NCBI RefSeq assembly: GCF_014843005.1
Contig: NZ_JACYXM010000001.1
Location: forward strand, 434,001 to 498,000
DNA length: 64,000 nucleotides
Reading direction: 5' to 3'
From: Rhodanobacter sp. DHG33
GTDB lineage: Bacteria > Pseudomonadota > Gammaproteobacteria > Xanthomonadales > Rhodanobacteraceae
In this document: piece by piece, positions 42,378 through 52,460 of the stretch
Layout of the letters: each line of letters starts with the position of its first letter
Numbering within the stretch: position 1 is the first letter of the stretch
The notes under the pieces: generated by a model
What the model was told of the DNA's origin: nothing
Databases searched by the model: none
What the model saw: only the letters and a program-made list of their open reading frames with translations
Position numbers and translations under genes: made by a program

Positions 42378-44444
42378 ATGTTTGCGAAGGCCGCGCCCCG
42401 GCGCCTCTCCCTCACTGCGTTGCTTGCGTGCTGCAGCCTGCTCGCCGCCTTCGGCGTACGCGCAACCGCATCCATCGATGTCCAGCGCGCTGCGTTCAAG
42501 CAGGCGTGGGCGGCGGCCCAGCAGGGTGGCGACGGCTGGCACGCCTGGGACGCTCAGCTGCGCAGCTATCCGCTCTATCCCTACCTGCCCGCCGCCGCGC
42601 TGGAACACGACATCCAGCAGATCGACCTGCCCACGGTGCAGGCCTATCTCGCGCAATATCCCGACCTGATCCCCGCGCAGGACCTGCGCCGCGACTTCCT
42701 GCTGGAGCTTGCGCGCCGCCAGGACTGGAACAGCTTCCTCGCGCTGTATCAACCCGGCAGCAACGACGCGCTCACCTGCGATGCCCTGCAGGCACGCATG
42801 GCCAACGGCGCTACGCTGGATTTCGACCGCGACCTCGCGGCGCTGTGGGCCAAGCCCGACCTGCCCGGGGCCTGCACTCCCGTGCTGCAGGCCGCGCACG
42901 ATCAAGGCCTGCTGACCACGCCGCGCCTGTGGTCGCGCATCGAGGGCGCCGCCGATGCCGGCAAGGGCGGCACCATTTCCGTACTGGCCAATTGGCTGCC
43001 TGCGCCGCAGAACCAGGAGGCGCAATGGCTGGCGCAGGCGCTGCGCGATCCGCAGTCCGCCATGGCCGCCGCAGCCAGCTGGCCCGACACCGCACATGCG
43101 CGAATGGCGGCATCGCTGGCGCTGCAAAGCGTGGCGCGGCGCGACACCGACAATGCCGACGCGGCGTGGCAGCAACTGCGGACGCACTTCAGCTTCAGCC
43201 CCAGCCAGCGCGACGCGATCCGGCGCGCACTGGCGATCTTCCACGCCAGCGACTATGACCCCGATGCGCTGCAGCAGCTGATCGCCCTGCCCTCTTCCGC
43301 GCAAACCGCCACCACCCGCGAATGGCGCGTGCGCGTGGCGCTGGCCGCGCAGGACTGGCCCGGCGTGCTGGCGGGTATCGCGGCCATGCCGGCGGACCAG
43401 CAGCAGGGCGACGAATGGCGCTGGTTCCGCGCCCGTGCACTGGCGGCCACCGGCCACGCCGAGCAGGCGCAGGCCGTCTACGCCGACCTCGCGAAGCAGA
43501 CCACGTTCTTCGGCTACCTCGCGGCCGACCAGGCTAACCAGCCCTATGCGATCTGCCCGCGTGCGCCGATCGACGACCCGCAGCAGCAACAGGCGCTGCT
43601 GGCGCAACCCGGCCTGCAGCGCGCCTTCGAACTGTTCGCGGTGGGCCTGCAGAAACAGGCGCGTCGCGAGTGGACGCGTGCGCTCGACGGCAGCGACGAA
43701 CGCACGCAGGTGCTGGCCGTGGAACTCGCCGACGCACGCGGCTGGTACGACCGCGCCGCGTTCACGCTCAACCACGACGAGGCGATGCACTACTACACGC
43801 TGCGCCTGCCGCTGGACAGCCAGATCGGCGTGGTGGAACAAGCCAAGCAATCCGGCATCGACCCCGCCTGGGCCTACGGCATCCTGCGCTCCGAAAGCGC
43901 GTGGATGAGCGATGCCCGTTCGGGTGCCGACGCGCGCGGCCTGATGCAGCTTGTCCCCAGCTCGGCGGCGGCGGTGGCCCGCAGCAACGGCATGGCATGG
44001 ACCGGCGGCGACAGCCTGTACGACCCGGCCACCAACGTCGCGCTGGGCACCCGCTACCTCGCGCAACTCGCCGAGCGCTACAACGGCGCGCCCTGGCTCG
44101 CCAGCGCCGCCTACAACGCCGGCCCCGGCCGGGTGAATCAATGGCTGGCGGCGCGCAGCTCGCTGGCGCCGGACCTGTTCATCGCCACTATCCCGTTCAA
44201 GGAAACCCGCGAATACGTGGCGCGCGTGATGGACTACAGCCTGATGTACGACTGGCGCCTGCACGGCAATGCCTTGTCGATCGCCACCCGGCTCACCCCG
44301 ATCGGCCAGCTCTATGCGTTGCCGAACAGCATGACGCCGCGCAAGGCCGTGGGCTGCCCAGTGGTGGCGGCGCCGACGGCTCCCGCGAGTTCGGTGAACG
44401 CGCCTGCCACGGCGGCATCCGTGGCCATCAAGGCCAGTCGATGA
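42378..44444 (+). CDS. slt: Soluble lytic murein transglycosylase
   Basis: Cleaves peptidoglycan between MurNAc and GlcNAc with 1,6-anhydro product. The 688 residues start with a signal peptide ([20 protein letters not shown]), have a large alpha-superhelical U and L domain with repeated short helices, and a C-terminal SLT domain: [10 protein letters not shown] with catalytic Glu506, [17 protein letters not shown] and [20 protein letters not shown] is 6-10 bases before the ATG. It precedes cca, an order shared with Xanthomonadales. Confidence 0.96.
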   Translation: MFAKAAPRRLSLTALLACCSLLAAFGVRATASIDVQRAAFKQAWAAAQQGGDGWHAWDAQLRSYPLYPYLPAAALEHDIQQIDLPTVQAYLAQYPDLIPAQDLRRDFLLELARRQDWNSFLALYQPGSNDALTCDALQARMANGATLDFDRDLAALWAKPDLPGACTPVLQAAHDQGLLTTPRLWSRIEGAADAGKGGTISVLANWLPAPQNQEAQWLAQALRDPQSAMAAAASWPDTAHARMAASLALQSVARRDTDNADAAWQQLRTHFSFSPSQRDAIRRALAIFHASDYDPDALQQLIALPSSAQTATTREWRVRVALAAQDWPGVLAGIAAMPADQQQGDEWRWFRARALAATGHAEQAQAVYADLAKQTTFFGYLAADQANQPYAICPRAPIDDPQQQQALLAQPGLQRAFELFAVGLQKQARREWTRALDGSDERTQVLAVELADARGWYDRAAFTLNHDEAMHYYTLRLPLDSQIGVVEQAKQSGIDPAWAYGILRSESAWMSDARSGADARGLMQLVPSSAAAVARSNGMAWTGGDSLYDPATNVALGTRYLAQLAERYNGAPWLASAAYNAGPGRVNQWLAARSSLAPDLFIATIPFKETREYVARVMDYSLMYDWRLHGNALSIATRLTPIGQLYALPNSMTPRKAVGCPVVAAPTAPASSVNAPATAASVAIKASR

Positions 44445-44538
44445 GCATGGCCTGATCCGGCCACGCGTCCTTCGTCACGAGCACGAGCGAGACGTCCCGG
44501 AAAGAGGCCGGGCCGCCTCGCCATGCCACAATCGCGCC

Positions 44539-45768
44539 ATGCGCATTTATCTCGTCGGCGGCGCGGTCCGCGACAAGTTGCTGGGAAGGCCAGAGGGTGA
44601 CCGCGACCACGTGGTGACCGGCGCGCGCCCGGAGGATTTGCTGGCGCTGGGCTACCGGCCGGTGGGCAAGGACTTCCCCGTGTTCCTGCATCCGCAGACC
44701 GGCGAGGAATACGCGCTGGCGCGCACCGAGCGCAAGAGCGGGCGCGGCTACCACGGCTTCCTGTTCCAGGCCGATCCGTCGGTGACGCTGGAGCAGGACC
44801 TGGCACGGCGCGACCTAACCATCAACGCCATCGCACAGAACGAGCATGGCGCGCTGATCGACCCTTACGGCGGCGCTCGCGACATTGAGGCGCGCGTGCT
44901 GCGCCATGTCTCGCCGGCCTTCGTGGAAGACCCCGTGCGCCTGCTGCGCGTGGCGCGCTTCGCCGCGCGCTTTGCACCGCTGGGTTTCCGCGTGGCGGAC
45001 GAGACGATGGCACTGCTCCGCCGCATGGTGGCCGAGGGCGAAGTGGACCATCTGGTGCCCGAACGCGTGTGGGCGGAGACGCGCAAGGCGCTGGCCGAAC
45101 CGCAGCCTTCCGCCTTCCTGCGCGTGCTGCGCGAAGCGGGCGCGCTGCGCGTGCTGTTCCCGGAAGTCGATGCGCTGTACGGCGTGCCGCAGCGCGCGGA
45201 GTTCCACCCGGAGATCGACACCGGCGTGCATGTGGAGATGGTGCTGGACGCGGCGGCAACGATCGCGCCGGGCGACGACCTGGTGGGTTTCTGCGCGCTC
45301 GCCCACGACCTCGGCAAGGCGCTGACCCCGGCCGGGGAACTGCCGCGACACGTCATGCACGAGCAACGCGGCGTGGCGCCCCTGCGCGCTCTGGCGGTAC
45401 GGCTGAAGGTGCCCACCGAACATGCCGCGCTGGCCGAGCTGGTGTGCCGCGAACACCTCAACGCGCACCGCGCGCTGGAATTGAAGCCGGCCACGGTGCT
45501 GAAGCTGCTCACCGCGCTGGACGCGCTGCGCCGGCCCGAGCGGCTGGAAACTTTCCTTGCCGCCTGCCTCGCCGACAAGCGCGGCCGCCTGGGCCACGAA
45601 CATGACGATTACCCGCAGGCGGCCTATCTCCGGCAAGCCCGCGAAGTCGCCGCAGCGGTGACCGCGGCACCGTTCGTGGCGCAGGGGCTTGCCGGGCCGG
45701 CGATAGGCGCGGCCATGGAACAGGCCCGCGTCCGCGCGATCGCCGAAATGAAACTATGTAACATCTAA
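44539..45768 (+). CDS. cca: tRNA CCA-adding nucleotidyltransferase with HD domain
   Basis: Adds or repairs the 3' CCA end of tRNAs. The 409-residue class II enzyme has [10 protein letters not shown] (7-16), the active-site DRD (Asp21, Asp23), [10 protein letters not shown] and [16 protein letters not shown], plus a C-terminal HD phosphohydrolase domain with His256-Asp257 in [12 protein letters not shown]. That makes it the multifunctional CCA protein of gammaproteobacteria. The 94 bases before it show no strong terminator. Confidence 0.97.
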   Translation: MRIYLVGGAVRDKLLGRPEGDRDHVVTGARPEDLLALGYRPVGKDFPVFLHPQTGEEYALARTERKSGRGYHGFLFQADPSVTLEQDLARRDLTINAIAQNEHGALIDPYGGARDIEARVLRHVSPAFVEDPVRLLRVARFAARFAPLGFRVADETMALLRRMVAEGEVDHLVPERVWAETRKALAEPQPSAFLRVLREAGALRVLFPEVDALYGVPQRAEFHPEIDTGVHVEMVLDAAATIAPGDDLVGFCALAHDLGKALTPAGELPRHVMHEQRGVAPLRALAVRLKVPTEHAALAELVCREHLNAHRALELKPATVLKLLTALDALRRPERLETFLAACLADKRGRLGHEHDDYPQAAYLRQAREVAAAVTAAPFVAQGLAGPAIGAAMEQARVRAIAEMKLCNI

Positions 45769-45840
45769 GCCGATGCGGGTATAACGCCCTTGGGACGCCA
45801 GCCCGTGCCGTCCCGTTTCCTCTGTTGCCTGGAGCTGCCC

Positions 45841-48024
45841 GTGTCGCGCGCCCTGTTTTCCCCGTCCCCGTTGCGCCAGCGCTTCCGTCCCCTGTGGTGG
45901 CTGGGCATCGCCTATCTCGCCATCAGCTTCGTCACGCGCATCGCCCTGCTGGTGATGTCGGGCCACAACGTGTCGCCGAATCCGCTGAACTGGCTGTACG
46001 CGTTCGGCGTGGGCCTGGGCTACGACCTGATCACCTTCGTGTACCTGGCGTGGCCGATGGTGCTGTTCCTGTGGCTGGTGCCGACGCGGCGGGCGCCGGT
46101 GGCCGGCACGGGTCGCTGGCTGGCATACCTGGTGGGCATGGCCGCGCTGTACGCGGCCACGCTGGGGTTGTTCTTCCTGCTGTGGCACGTGCACGTGCAC
46201 GAGTCGTGGCCGATCCTCGCGGTGTTCCTGTTCTTCCTGCCGATGCCGGCGCTGGCATACAACCGCCCTAGCGGCCAGTGGGGGCTGTACGTCCTCGGGC
46301 TGGTGCTGCTGTATGCCCTGTTGTTCGTGGCGGCATCGGAGCTGGTGTTCTGGAACGAATTCAGCTCGCGCTTCAATTTCATCGCGGTGGACTACCTCGT
46401 CTACACCACCGAGGTGATCGGCAACATCCGCGAGTCCTATCCGATCGGCACCTGGCTGGCCCTGCTGGTGGTGTTCGCGCTGGTAGCCTTCGTGCTGAGC
46501 CGGCGCGGCCTGCGCGCGCGCGACGACGGCAGCACGCTGTGGCAACGCGCCCGCGTGCCGCTGGTGTGGCTGCTGCTCACCGTGGTCTCGGTGGCCGGCG
46601 TGAACGGCGAGATGAAGGACCGCACCGCCAACAATTACGTCAACGAACTGGCCGGCAACGGCGTCTACCAGTTCTTCGCCGCGTTCCGCAGCAGCCATCT
46701 CGAATACAAGAAGTTCTACCAGTCGCTGCCCGACGACGAGGCGTTCAAGCTGCTGCGCGACCAGCTCAAGGCGCCGAACGCCACCTTCACCAGCAACGAC
46801 CCGCGCGACCTCACCCGCGCGATCCGCGCAACGGGACCGGAGAAGCACCTCAACGTGGTGCTGATCAGCGTGGAGAGCCTGTCCGGCGACTACCTCGGCA
46901 CCTTCGGCAACAAGCAGGGCCTCACGCCCTTCCTCGACTCGCTGGTGGACAAGAGCATCTTCTTCGACAACCTCTACGCCAACGGCACGCGCACGGTGCG
47001 CGGGCTGGAAGCGCTGTCGCTGTCGGTGCCGCCCACGCCGGGCGACTCGCTGATACGCGAGCACGGCAACGAAGACCTGTTCTCGCTGGCCGACATCTTC
47101 AACAGTCGCGGCTACGAGTCGGAGTTCGTGTACGGCGGCTACGGCTACTTCGACAACATGAACTACTTCTTCAGCCACAACGGCTACAAGACGGTGGACC
47201 GCAGCGCCATCGCGCCGGGCACGACTATCCACAGCCAGAACGTGTGGGGCGTGGCCGACGAGGACCTGTACACGCTGGCGCTGAAGCAGATGGACGAGGC
47301 GCAGGCCGCCGGCAAGCCGTTCTTCCTGCACATCATGACCACCTCCAACCACCGCCCGTACACCTATCCGGCCGACCGGGTGAAGTGGAAGGCGCCGTCG
47401 CGACTGGGCGCGGTGGCCTACACCGACTGGTCGATCGAGGATTTCATCAAGCGCGCCAGCGCGAAGCCGTACTTCGACGACACGGTGTTCGTGATCACCG
47501 CCGACCACTGCGCGTCCAGCGCGGGCAAGACCAGCATCCCGATCAACCACTACCACATCCCGCTGTGGATCTATGCGCCGAAGCAGTTCAAGCCGCAGCG
47601 CGTCGAAACCCTGCTGGGCCAGCTCGACATCCCACCCACCCTGCTCGGCCTGCTCGACTTCAGCTACCGCTCGCGCTTCTTCGGCCAGGACGTCTTCCAA
47701 GTCACGCCGGACCAGGGCCACGCGCTGCCCGGCACCTACGAGAAGCTGGGCTACGTGCACGGCGACACGCTCACCATCCTCGAACCGCGCAAGCGCCTCG
47801 AACAGCTGAAACCGGACTTCGCCACCGGCGACGCCACGCCCGTGGTGCCGGTGAAGCAGGACCTGGTGAACACCGCGATCGCCTATTACCAAGTGGCGAG
47901 CGACCTCTACAAGCAAGGTGGCCTGAAGCGGCGACCGGACGACGGGGCGAAGGTGGAACCCTTGCCTGCACCGGCGACTACGGCCGCTGCGCCGGCTACC
48001 GCAACTTCAACCATACAGCCGTAA
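45841..48024 (+). CDS. LTA-synthase family membrane sulfatase-like protein
   Basis: The 727-residue inner-membrane enzyme has about five or six helices in the first 260 residues, then an extracellular alkaline-phosphatase-fold domain with LISVESLSGDYLGTFG. The predicted nucleophile Thr is in NGTRTVRG (382-389), with TSNHRPYTYP and ITADHCAS for metal binding. Members transfer phosphoglycerol or related groups to glucans or lipids; in Gram-negative bacteria this could modify osmoregulated glucans or the outer envelope. The start is GTG at 45841, with GGAG 6 bases upstream; a TTG 17 codons earlier is weaker. Confidence 0.9.
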   Translation: MSRALFSPSPLRQRFRPLWWLGIAYLAISFVTRIALLVMSGHNVSPNPLNWLYAFGVGLGYDLITFVYLAWPMVLFLWLVPTRRAPVAGTGRWLAYLVGMAALYAATLGLFFLLWHVHVHESWPILAVFLFFLPMPALAYNRPSGQWGLYVLGLVLLYALLFVAASELVFWNEFSSRFNFIAVDYLVYTTEVIGNIRESYPIGTWLALLVVFALVAFVLSRRGLRARDDGSTLWQRARVPLVWLLLTVVSVAGVNGEMKDRTANNYVNELAGNGVYQFFAAFRSSHLEYKKFYQSLPDDEAFKLLRDQLKAPNATFTSNDPRDLTRAIRATGPEKHLNVVLISVESLSGDYLGTFGNKQGLTPFLDSLVDKSIFFDNLYANGTRTVRGLEALSLSVPPTPGDSLIREHGNEDLFSLADIFNSRGYESEFVYGGYGYFDNMNYFFSHNGYKTVDRSAIAPGTTIHSQNVWGVADEDLYTLALKQMDEAQAAGKPFFLHIMTTSNHRPYTYPADRVKWKAPSRLGAVAYTDWSIEDFIKRASAKPYFDDTVFVITADHCASSAGKTSIPINHYHIPLWIYAPKQFKPQRVETLLGQLDIPPTLLGLLDFSYRSRFFGQDVFQVTPDQGHALPGTYEKLGYVHGDTLTILEPRKRLEQLKPDFATGDATPVVPVKQDLVNTAIAYYQVASDLYKQGGLKRRPDDGAKVEPLPAPATTAAAPATATSTIQP

Positions 48025-48040
48025 CGACCGGCTCCTTGCT

Positions 48041-48128
48041 CGTCATTCCTGCGAAGGCAGGAATCCAGTGACGGCATGGCCTGGGCGAGCGTCAACGCCG
48101 CTGGATCCCAGCCTCCGCTGGGATGACG
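48041..48128. repeat. REP/BIME-like inverted repeat pair
   Basis: Two related hairpin-forming halves: CGTCATTCCTGCGAAGGCAG with AATCCAG at the left, and CTGGATCCCAGCC...GGGATGACG at the right; the outer ends pair (8 of 9) and inner GGAATCCAG pairs with CTGGATCCC (8 of 9). It lies between convergent genes (LTA-like and tatC). This arrangement matches repetitive extragenic palindromes common in Xanthomonadales; no second copy was found in this window. Confidence 0.65.
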
Positions 48129-48158
48129 AGCAGAAGCAGAGCTTGCCAAGCGAAGGAC

Positions 48159-48914
48159 TCAGTCCGACGCTTTCTTCGGCAGCAGCCAGCGCACCGCCAG
48201 GATGCCCAGCTCGTAGAGCAGGCACATCGGTATCGCCAGCATGACCATCGAGGTGATGTCCGGCGGCGTGATCAGCGCGGCCACCGCGAACGCGCCCACG
48301 ATGGCGTAGCGCCGCGCATTGCGCAGCTTGGCGATGTCGACAAGGCCCACCGCAGCGAGGATCACCACCGCCACCGGTACTTCGAAACACAGGCCGAAGG
48401 CAAAGAACATCAGCATCACGAAATCGAGGTAGTGCGTGATGTCGGTCATCATCTCCACGCCCGCGGGCGTCACCGCGGTGAGGAAGCGGAACGCCGCCGG
48501 CAGCACCAGGAAATACGCGAACGCGCAGCCGCAATAGAACAGCACCAGGGTGGCGACCAGCAGCGGCCGCGCCAGACGCTTCTCGTGCTTGTACAGGCCG
48601 GGGCTGACGAAAGCCCAGAGCTGGTAGAGGATCACCGGCATGCTGATGAACAGCGCGGCGTAGAACGCCAGCTTCAGCGGTGTGACGAAGGGGCTGGCCA
48701 CTTCGGTGGCGATCAGGTGCGCACCCTGCGGCAGGCGCGCCACCAGCGGCGCGGCCAGCTCCGAATACAGCCGGTTGGCGAACGGCACCAGCGCCACCAG
48801 CACCACCAGCACGGCGACGACCGCCTTGAGCAGGCGGGAGCGCAGCTCGATCAGGTGCGAGAACAGGCCCTGCTGCAGGTCGTCGCCAAGATCGTCGGGC
48901 TCAGTGGCCGCCAT
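48159..48914 (-). CDS. tatC: Twin-arginine translocase TatC
   Basis: The multi-span core of the Tat export system. The 251-residue protein has six helices, the conserved N-terminal HLIELRSRLLKA, PLKLAFYAALFISMPVILYQLWAF, and the GLCFEVPVAVVIL motif in the middle. It overlaps tatB by 14 bases. It is the last gene of tatABC. Confidence 0.97.
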   Translation of the reverse strand: MAATEPDDLGDDLQQGLFSHLIELRSRLLKAVVAVLVVLVALVPFANRLYSELAAPLVARLPQGAHLIATEVASPFVTPLKLAFYAALFISMPVILYQLWAFVSPGLYKHEKRLARPLLVATLVLFYCGCAFAYFLVLPAAFRFLTAVTPAGVEMMTDITHYLDFVMLMFFAFGLCFEVPVAVVILAAVGLVDIAKLRNARRYAIVGAFAVAALITPPDITSMVMLAIPMCLLYELGILAVRWLLPKKASD

Positions 48915-49308
48915 GCGCCGGCTCCTTCGCTTCCGTGGTTGCCGGGGGCTCGCCCAGCGGCAAGGACTGCTGCGCCTCGGAGCGGCTTTCCTCGATGGCC
49001 GGCGCCGGCGCGGCCGCGGACTTCAGCGTTTCCGCCGCTTCCTCCACCGGCTGCCGCACCTGCTGCATGCTTTCCTTGAACTCGTTCTGCGCAGCCTCGG
49101 CGCGCGCGGCGGCTTCGCGGGCGGTGCGCTTGATCTCTTCCACTTCCAGCTCGCGCTCCACTTCGGCACGCACACTGTCCCAGCCGTTGCGTACGCGGCG
49201 CAGCAGGGCACCCGCGGTACGCGCCGCGCCGGGCAGTTTCTCGGGGCCAAGCACGATCAGCGCGACGAGCGCGAGCAGCACCAGCTTGCCGAAGCTGATC
49301 TCGATCAT
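48901..49308 (-). CDS. tatB: Twin-arginine translocase TatB
   Basis: A 135-residue protein with one N-terminal helix (FGKLVLLALVALIVLGPEKLP), an amphipathic segment (RTAGALLRRVRNGWDSV) and a long charged C-terminal coiled region. It forms the TatBC substrate receptor. It lies between tatA and tatC. Confidence 0.95.
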   Translation of the reverse strand: MIEISFGKLVLLALVALIVLGPEKLPGAARTAGALLRRVRNGWDSVRAEVERELEVEEIKRTAREAAARAEAAQNEFKESMQQVRQPVEEAAETLKSAAAPAPAIEESRSEAQQSLPLGEPPATTEAKEPAHGGH

Positions 49309-49332
49309 CGCACCGAGACTCCGGACGGGTTC

Positions 49333-49572
49333 TTACTTCGACTCGTGCGAGTCGCGCTGGTCCTGCGTGCTGGTACCCGCCGAAGCCGGCGGGTCGGCGC
49401 GCAACTGTTCCTTGGTCTTTTCCTTCTCGCTCTCGTCGCCGTGCATGGCCTTCTTGAAGCCGCGCACGGCGTTGCCGAGATCCGAGCCCACGTTGCCGAG
49501 CTTCTTGGTACCGAAGATCAGCAGCACGATGACCAGGAGCAGGAGCCAATGCCAGATGCTGTCAAAACCCAT
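49333..49572 (-). CDS. tatA: Twin-arginine translocase TatA
   Basis: A 79-residue pore-forming subunit with an N-terminal helix ([15 protein letters not shown]), the hinge FGTKKL, amphipathic helix [13 protein letters not shown] and a short charged tail. It is the first gene of the tatABC set. Confidence 0.96.
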   Translation of the reverse strand: MGFDSIWHWLLLLVIVLLIFGTKKLGNVGSDLGNAVRGFKKAMHGDESEKEKTKEQLRADPPASAGTSTQDQRDSHESK

Positions 49573-49641
49573 GATGTTCCTCGAGGCGACCCGGGGCGGA
49601 AACGGCTCCGCCCGCGAACCGCCGATCTTCGCACAAGGCGG

Positions 49642-50337
49642 TCAGCGGGAAGTGTACTCCTCCAGCGTGTCGCGGAACTTCGTCACGTACGGCGGCACAT
49701 TGTTCACGCCGCCCTCGAAGATGCGACGCGGCGTGATGCCGGCGCCGTACGCCGCCGCATTGGCGTCCTGGTCGATCTTCAGCACCGAGCCGTCCAGCGC
49801 CACGCCGGCGAACAGCCCGCGGGCGCGCGAGTAAGAATAGATCTCCGCCTTCAGCTGCTGGTCGGTGGCCGCCGAGGCGGTGCGACCCACCGGGCCGGCC
49901 GCCGCACTGGCGTCGGCGCCGACGGTGAATTTGCCGTTGACGATCGAATCCACGCCGCGCTGCGTACGGAACACCAGGATCACGTCGGTGGACGACACGC
50001 CGATCTGGAAGCCCACGCTGCCGCCGCCGAAGGAAATGAAGCTGGGATTGGACCAGGTGCCGTCCGGGTTCTTCACCGAGACCAGGCCCTCGCCGCGGCG
50101 GCCGCCGAACACGAAGCCGACCTTCAGCACGTCAGGGATGACCGCGATCGCCCTGGCGTCCTTGAGCAGGTCGCTGGGAATGGACTTGTCCGGCGCCTGC
50201 TCGATCTCGCTCAGCACGCGCACCGCACTCTGCGCGCGCGCCTGCGGGGAATCGTCGTCGGCATGGACGGCCATTGCCGGCAGCAGCAGCGCCGCGCCGA
50301 GCAGCATGAAGCGGTACAGAGATGTCTTCTTGAACAT
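49642..50337 (-). CDS. Secreted YSC84/SYLF-domain protein
   Basis: The 231-residue product has a signal peptide (MFKKTSLYRFMLLGAALLLP, cleavage after VHA). A SYLF-domain core then follows: DLLKDARAIAVIPDVLKVGFVFGGRRG, with the segment GVSSTDVILVFRTQRGVD and GPVGRTASA. Bacterial members are periplasmic with unknown function; lipid binding has been shown for eukaryotic relatives. It is upstream of tatA on the same strand by 69 bases and divergent from hemH. Confidence 0.88.
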   Translation of the reverse strand: MFKKTSLYRFMLLGAALLLPAMAVHADDDSPQARAQSAVRVLSEIEQAPDKSIPSDLLKDARAIAVIPDVLKVGFVFGGRRGEGLVSVKNPDGTWSNPSFISFGGGSVGFQIGVSSTDVILVFRTQRGVDSIVNGKFTVGADASAAAGPVGRTASAATDQQLKAEIYSYSRARGLFAGVALDGSVLKIDQDANAAAYGAGITPRRIFEGGVNNVPPYVTKFRDTLEEYTSR

Positions 50338-50409
50338 GGGCAGCTCCGTCGTGGGGTGGAGAAGGGGCGCTTGTGGCAGACTCGCGGCAGTTTTGTCGCC
50401 AGCATCACA

Positions 50410-51465
50410 ATGCCCAGCCACGACCACTATACCGGCCCCGCAAGCCATTCCGCCCTTGGCGCTGCGGCATCCGTTCAGACTGCCGTTCTGCTGGTGAATC
50501 TCGGCACGCCGGCCGCGCCCACGGCAAAAGCGCTGCGGCCCTGGCTCGCCGAATTCCTGTCCGATCCGCGCGTGATCGACTACCCGCGCTGGAAGTGGTG
50601 GCCGATCCTGCATGGCGTGATCCTGCGCGTGCGCCCGCGACGCTCCGCACATGCCTACGCACGCATCTGGGATACGCAGGGGTCGCCGCTGCGCTGGCAC
50701 AGCGAGGCGCTGGCGAAGGCATTGCAGGCCGAACTGGGAGCGCACGTGCGCGTGGTGCTGGCGATGCGCTACGGCGAACCGTCGGTGTCGCAGACCATCG
50801 CGCGACTGCAGCGCGAAGGCGTGCGTCGCCTGCTGGTGCTGCCGCTGTATCCGCAGTACTCCGCCACCTCCACCGGCTCGGTGATCGACGCCGTGGCCGA
50901 CGCGATGCAGTCGCTGCGCTGGCCGCCCGAGCTGCGCTTCGTCAACGACTACCACGACGATCCCGGCCACATCGAGGCGCTGGCCGCAAGCATCGAAGAC
51001 TGGTGGGCCGAACACGGCCGCGGCGACCGGCTGCTGCTCTCCTTCCACGGCATACCCGAACGCTATGCGGACCTCGGCGATCCGTATGCCGAGCAATGCC
51101 GCATCACCGCGCGCCTGCTGCGCGAACGGCTGCAGTTGGACGAATCGCAACTGCTGCTGAGCTTCCAGTCGCGCGTGGGACGCGAACGCTGGCTGGAACC
51201 CTACACCGACGCCACTGTGCGCCGCCTCGCTGGCGAAGGCGTGCGCAAGCTCGATGTGGCCTGCCCCGGCTTCGCGGTGGATTGCCTGGAAACGCTGGAA
51301 GAGATCGCCATGCAGAACCGCGATTTCTTCGCCGCCGCCGGCGGCGAGAGCCTGCGCTACATTCCCGCGCTCAACGACGGCGCGGGACAGGTGCGCAGCC
51401 TCGCCGCGCTCGCGCGCCGCCACCTGCAGGGCTGGCCGCGCGTGGACGGCACCGAAGACCCATGA
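50410..51465 (+). CDS. hemH: Ferrochelatase
   Basis: Inserts Fe(II) into protoporphyrin IX, the last step of haem synthesis. The 351 residues include AVLLVNLGTPAAP near 25, LPLYPQYSATSTGS, the catalytic His213 in LLLSFHGIPERY, and GFAVDCLETLEEI near the end. No C-terminal iron-sulfur Cys set is seen, as expected for this group. It has a 15-residue extra N-terminus before the core. It is coupled by ATGA to the following hydrolase. Confidence 0.96.
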   Translation: MPSHDHYTGPASHSALGAAASVQTAVLLVNLGTPAAPTAKALRPWLAEFLSDPRVIDYPRWKWWPILHGVILRVRPRRSAHAYARIWDTQGSPLRWHSEALAKALQAELGAHVRVVLAMRYGEPSVSQTIARLQREGVRRLLVLPLYPQYSATSTGSVIDAVADAMQSLRWPPELRFVNDYHDDPGHIEALAASIEDWWAEHGRGDRLLLSFHGIPERYADLGDPYAEQCRITARLLRERLQLDESQLLLSFQSRVGRERWLEPYTDATVRRLAGEGVRKLDVACPGFAVDCLETLEEIAMQNRDFFAAAGGESLRYIPALNDGAGQVRSLAALARRHLQGWPRVDGTEDP

Positions 51466-52313
51466 ACGCGCCAAGCGAACGGCGCATTGCGCTTCCCTGG
51501 CTCACGCTCGCCGCGCTGGAATGGGGCGACGCGTCGGCGCCGCCGCTGCTCGCGCTGCACGGCTGGCTGGACAACGCCGGCAGCTTCGCCACGCTGGCGC
51601 CACTGCTCGCAGCACGGTACCGCGTGATCGCGCTGGACCTGCCCGGGCACGGCCACTCCGATCACCTGCCTGCCGGTGCCAGCTACCACTACCTCGACCA
51701 TGTACGTGCCGCGCTGGGCGCGCTCGATGCGCTGGAGCTACCGCGCTGCAGCCTGCTCGGCCACTCGCTGGGCGCCGGCATCGCTTCGCTGGTGGCCGCC
51801 GCGGCACCCGCGCGCATCCAACGGCTGCACCTGATCGAAGGGCTGGGCCCGCTGGGCGATGACGGAACACACACGCTGCAGCGCTACCGCGATGCGCTGG
51901 CCGCACCGCCGGCCAACGGCAAGGCGCTGCGCATGTTCCGCGACATCGAACAGGCCGCGAGTGCCCGAGCCATCGCCAGCGGACTCGACGCGGGGCTCGC
52001 GCGCCCCATCATCGAACGCGCCCTGCGCCAAGCCGACGGCGGATGGCAATGGCGCAGCGATCCGCGACTCACCCGTCCCACCGCGATCCGGCTGGCCGAA
52101 GCGCAGATCCATGCCCTGCTCGCCGGCATCGAAGCGCCTGCCGCGCTGCTGCTTTCGCAACCTGCCACGCCCTACCTACCCGCCACGCAGATGCAGGCGC
52201 GTGCCGCCTGCGTGCCACGCATCGCCGTCGAACATATGGACGGTGGCCATCACCTGCAGCTCGAACATCCGCAGGCAGCGGCGCAGTGGGTGCTGCGCCA
52301 CGCCGCTCCATGA
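51462..52313 (+). CDS. Alpha/beta hydrolase
   Basis: A 283-residue cytoplasmic alpha/beta hydrolase with oxyanion motif LALHGWLDNAGSF (30-42), nucleophile Ser102 in LGHSLGAG, and the C-terminal His in MDGGHHLQLEHP. The substrate is not known; the LHGWLDNAGSF form is shared with a group close to serine hydrolases of the MhpC/RsbQ type. It is translationally coupled to hemH (ATGA). Confidence 0.9.
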   Translation: MNAPSERRIALPWLTLAALEWGDASAPPLLALHGWLDNAGSFATLAPLLAARYRVIALDLPGHGHSDHLPAGASYHYLDHVRAALGALDALELPRCSLLGHSLGAGIASLVAAAAPARIQRLHLIEGLGPLGDDGTHTLQRYRDALAAPPANGKALRMFRDIEQAASARAIASGLDAGLARPIIERALRQADGGWQWRSDPRLTRPTAIRLAEAQIHALLAGIEAPAALLLSQPATPYLPATQMQARAACVPRIAVEHMDGGHHLQLEHPQAAAQWVLRHAAP

Positions 52314-52460
52314 CCGGCTGCGGAGGCGATACCCGGACGGCGCATGCGCGTCGCCCGGACCCAGGCGATAGCTCAATCGGCGCGGCATAGCAGGCAGCAT
52401 CGTCAACCGCACGCCATTTCCGCCGTTTGTCTCCTTCGACACCCGCCCGCCAGAGTCGCC

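Noticed and set aside
45754..47916. 720-codon minus-strand open frame over the LTA-like gene
   Set aside because: Shadow of a gene whose catalytic motifs read on the plus strand.
52313..52460. Hairpin-like GC palindromes between the hydrolase and the Sel1-like gene
   Set aside because: Only short imperfect pairing (a GCGCATGCGC core) without terminator features.
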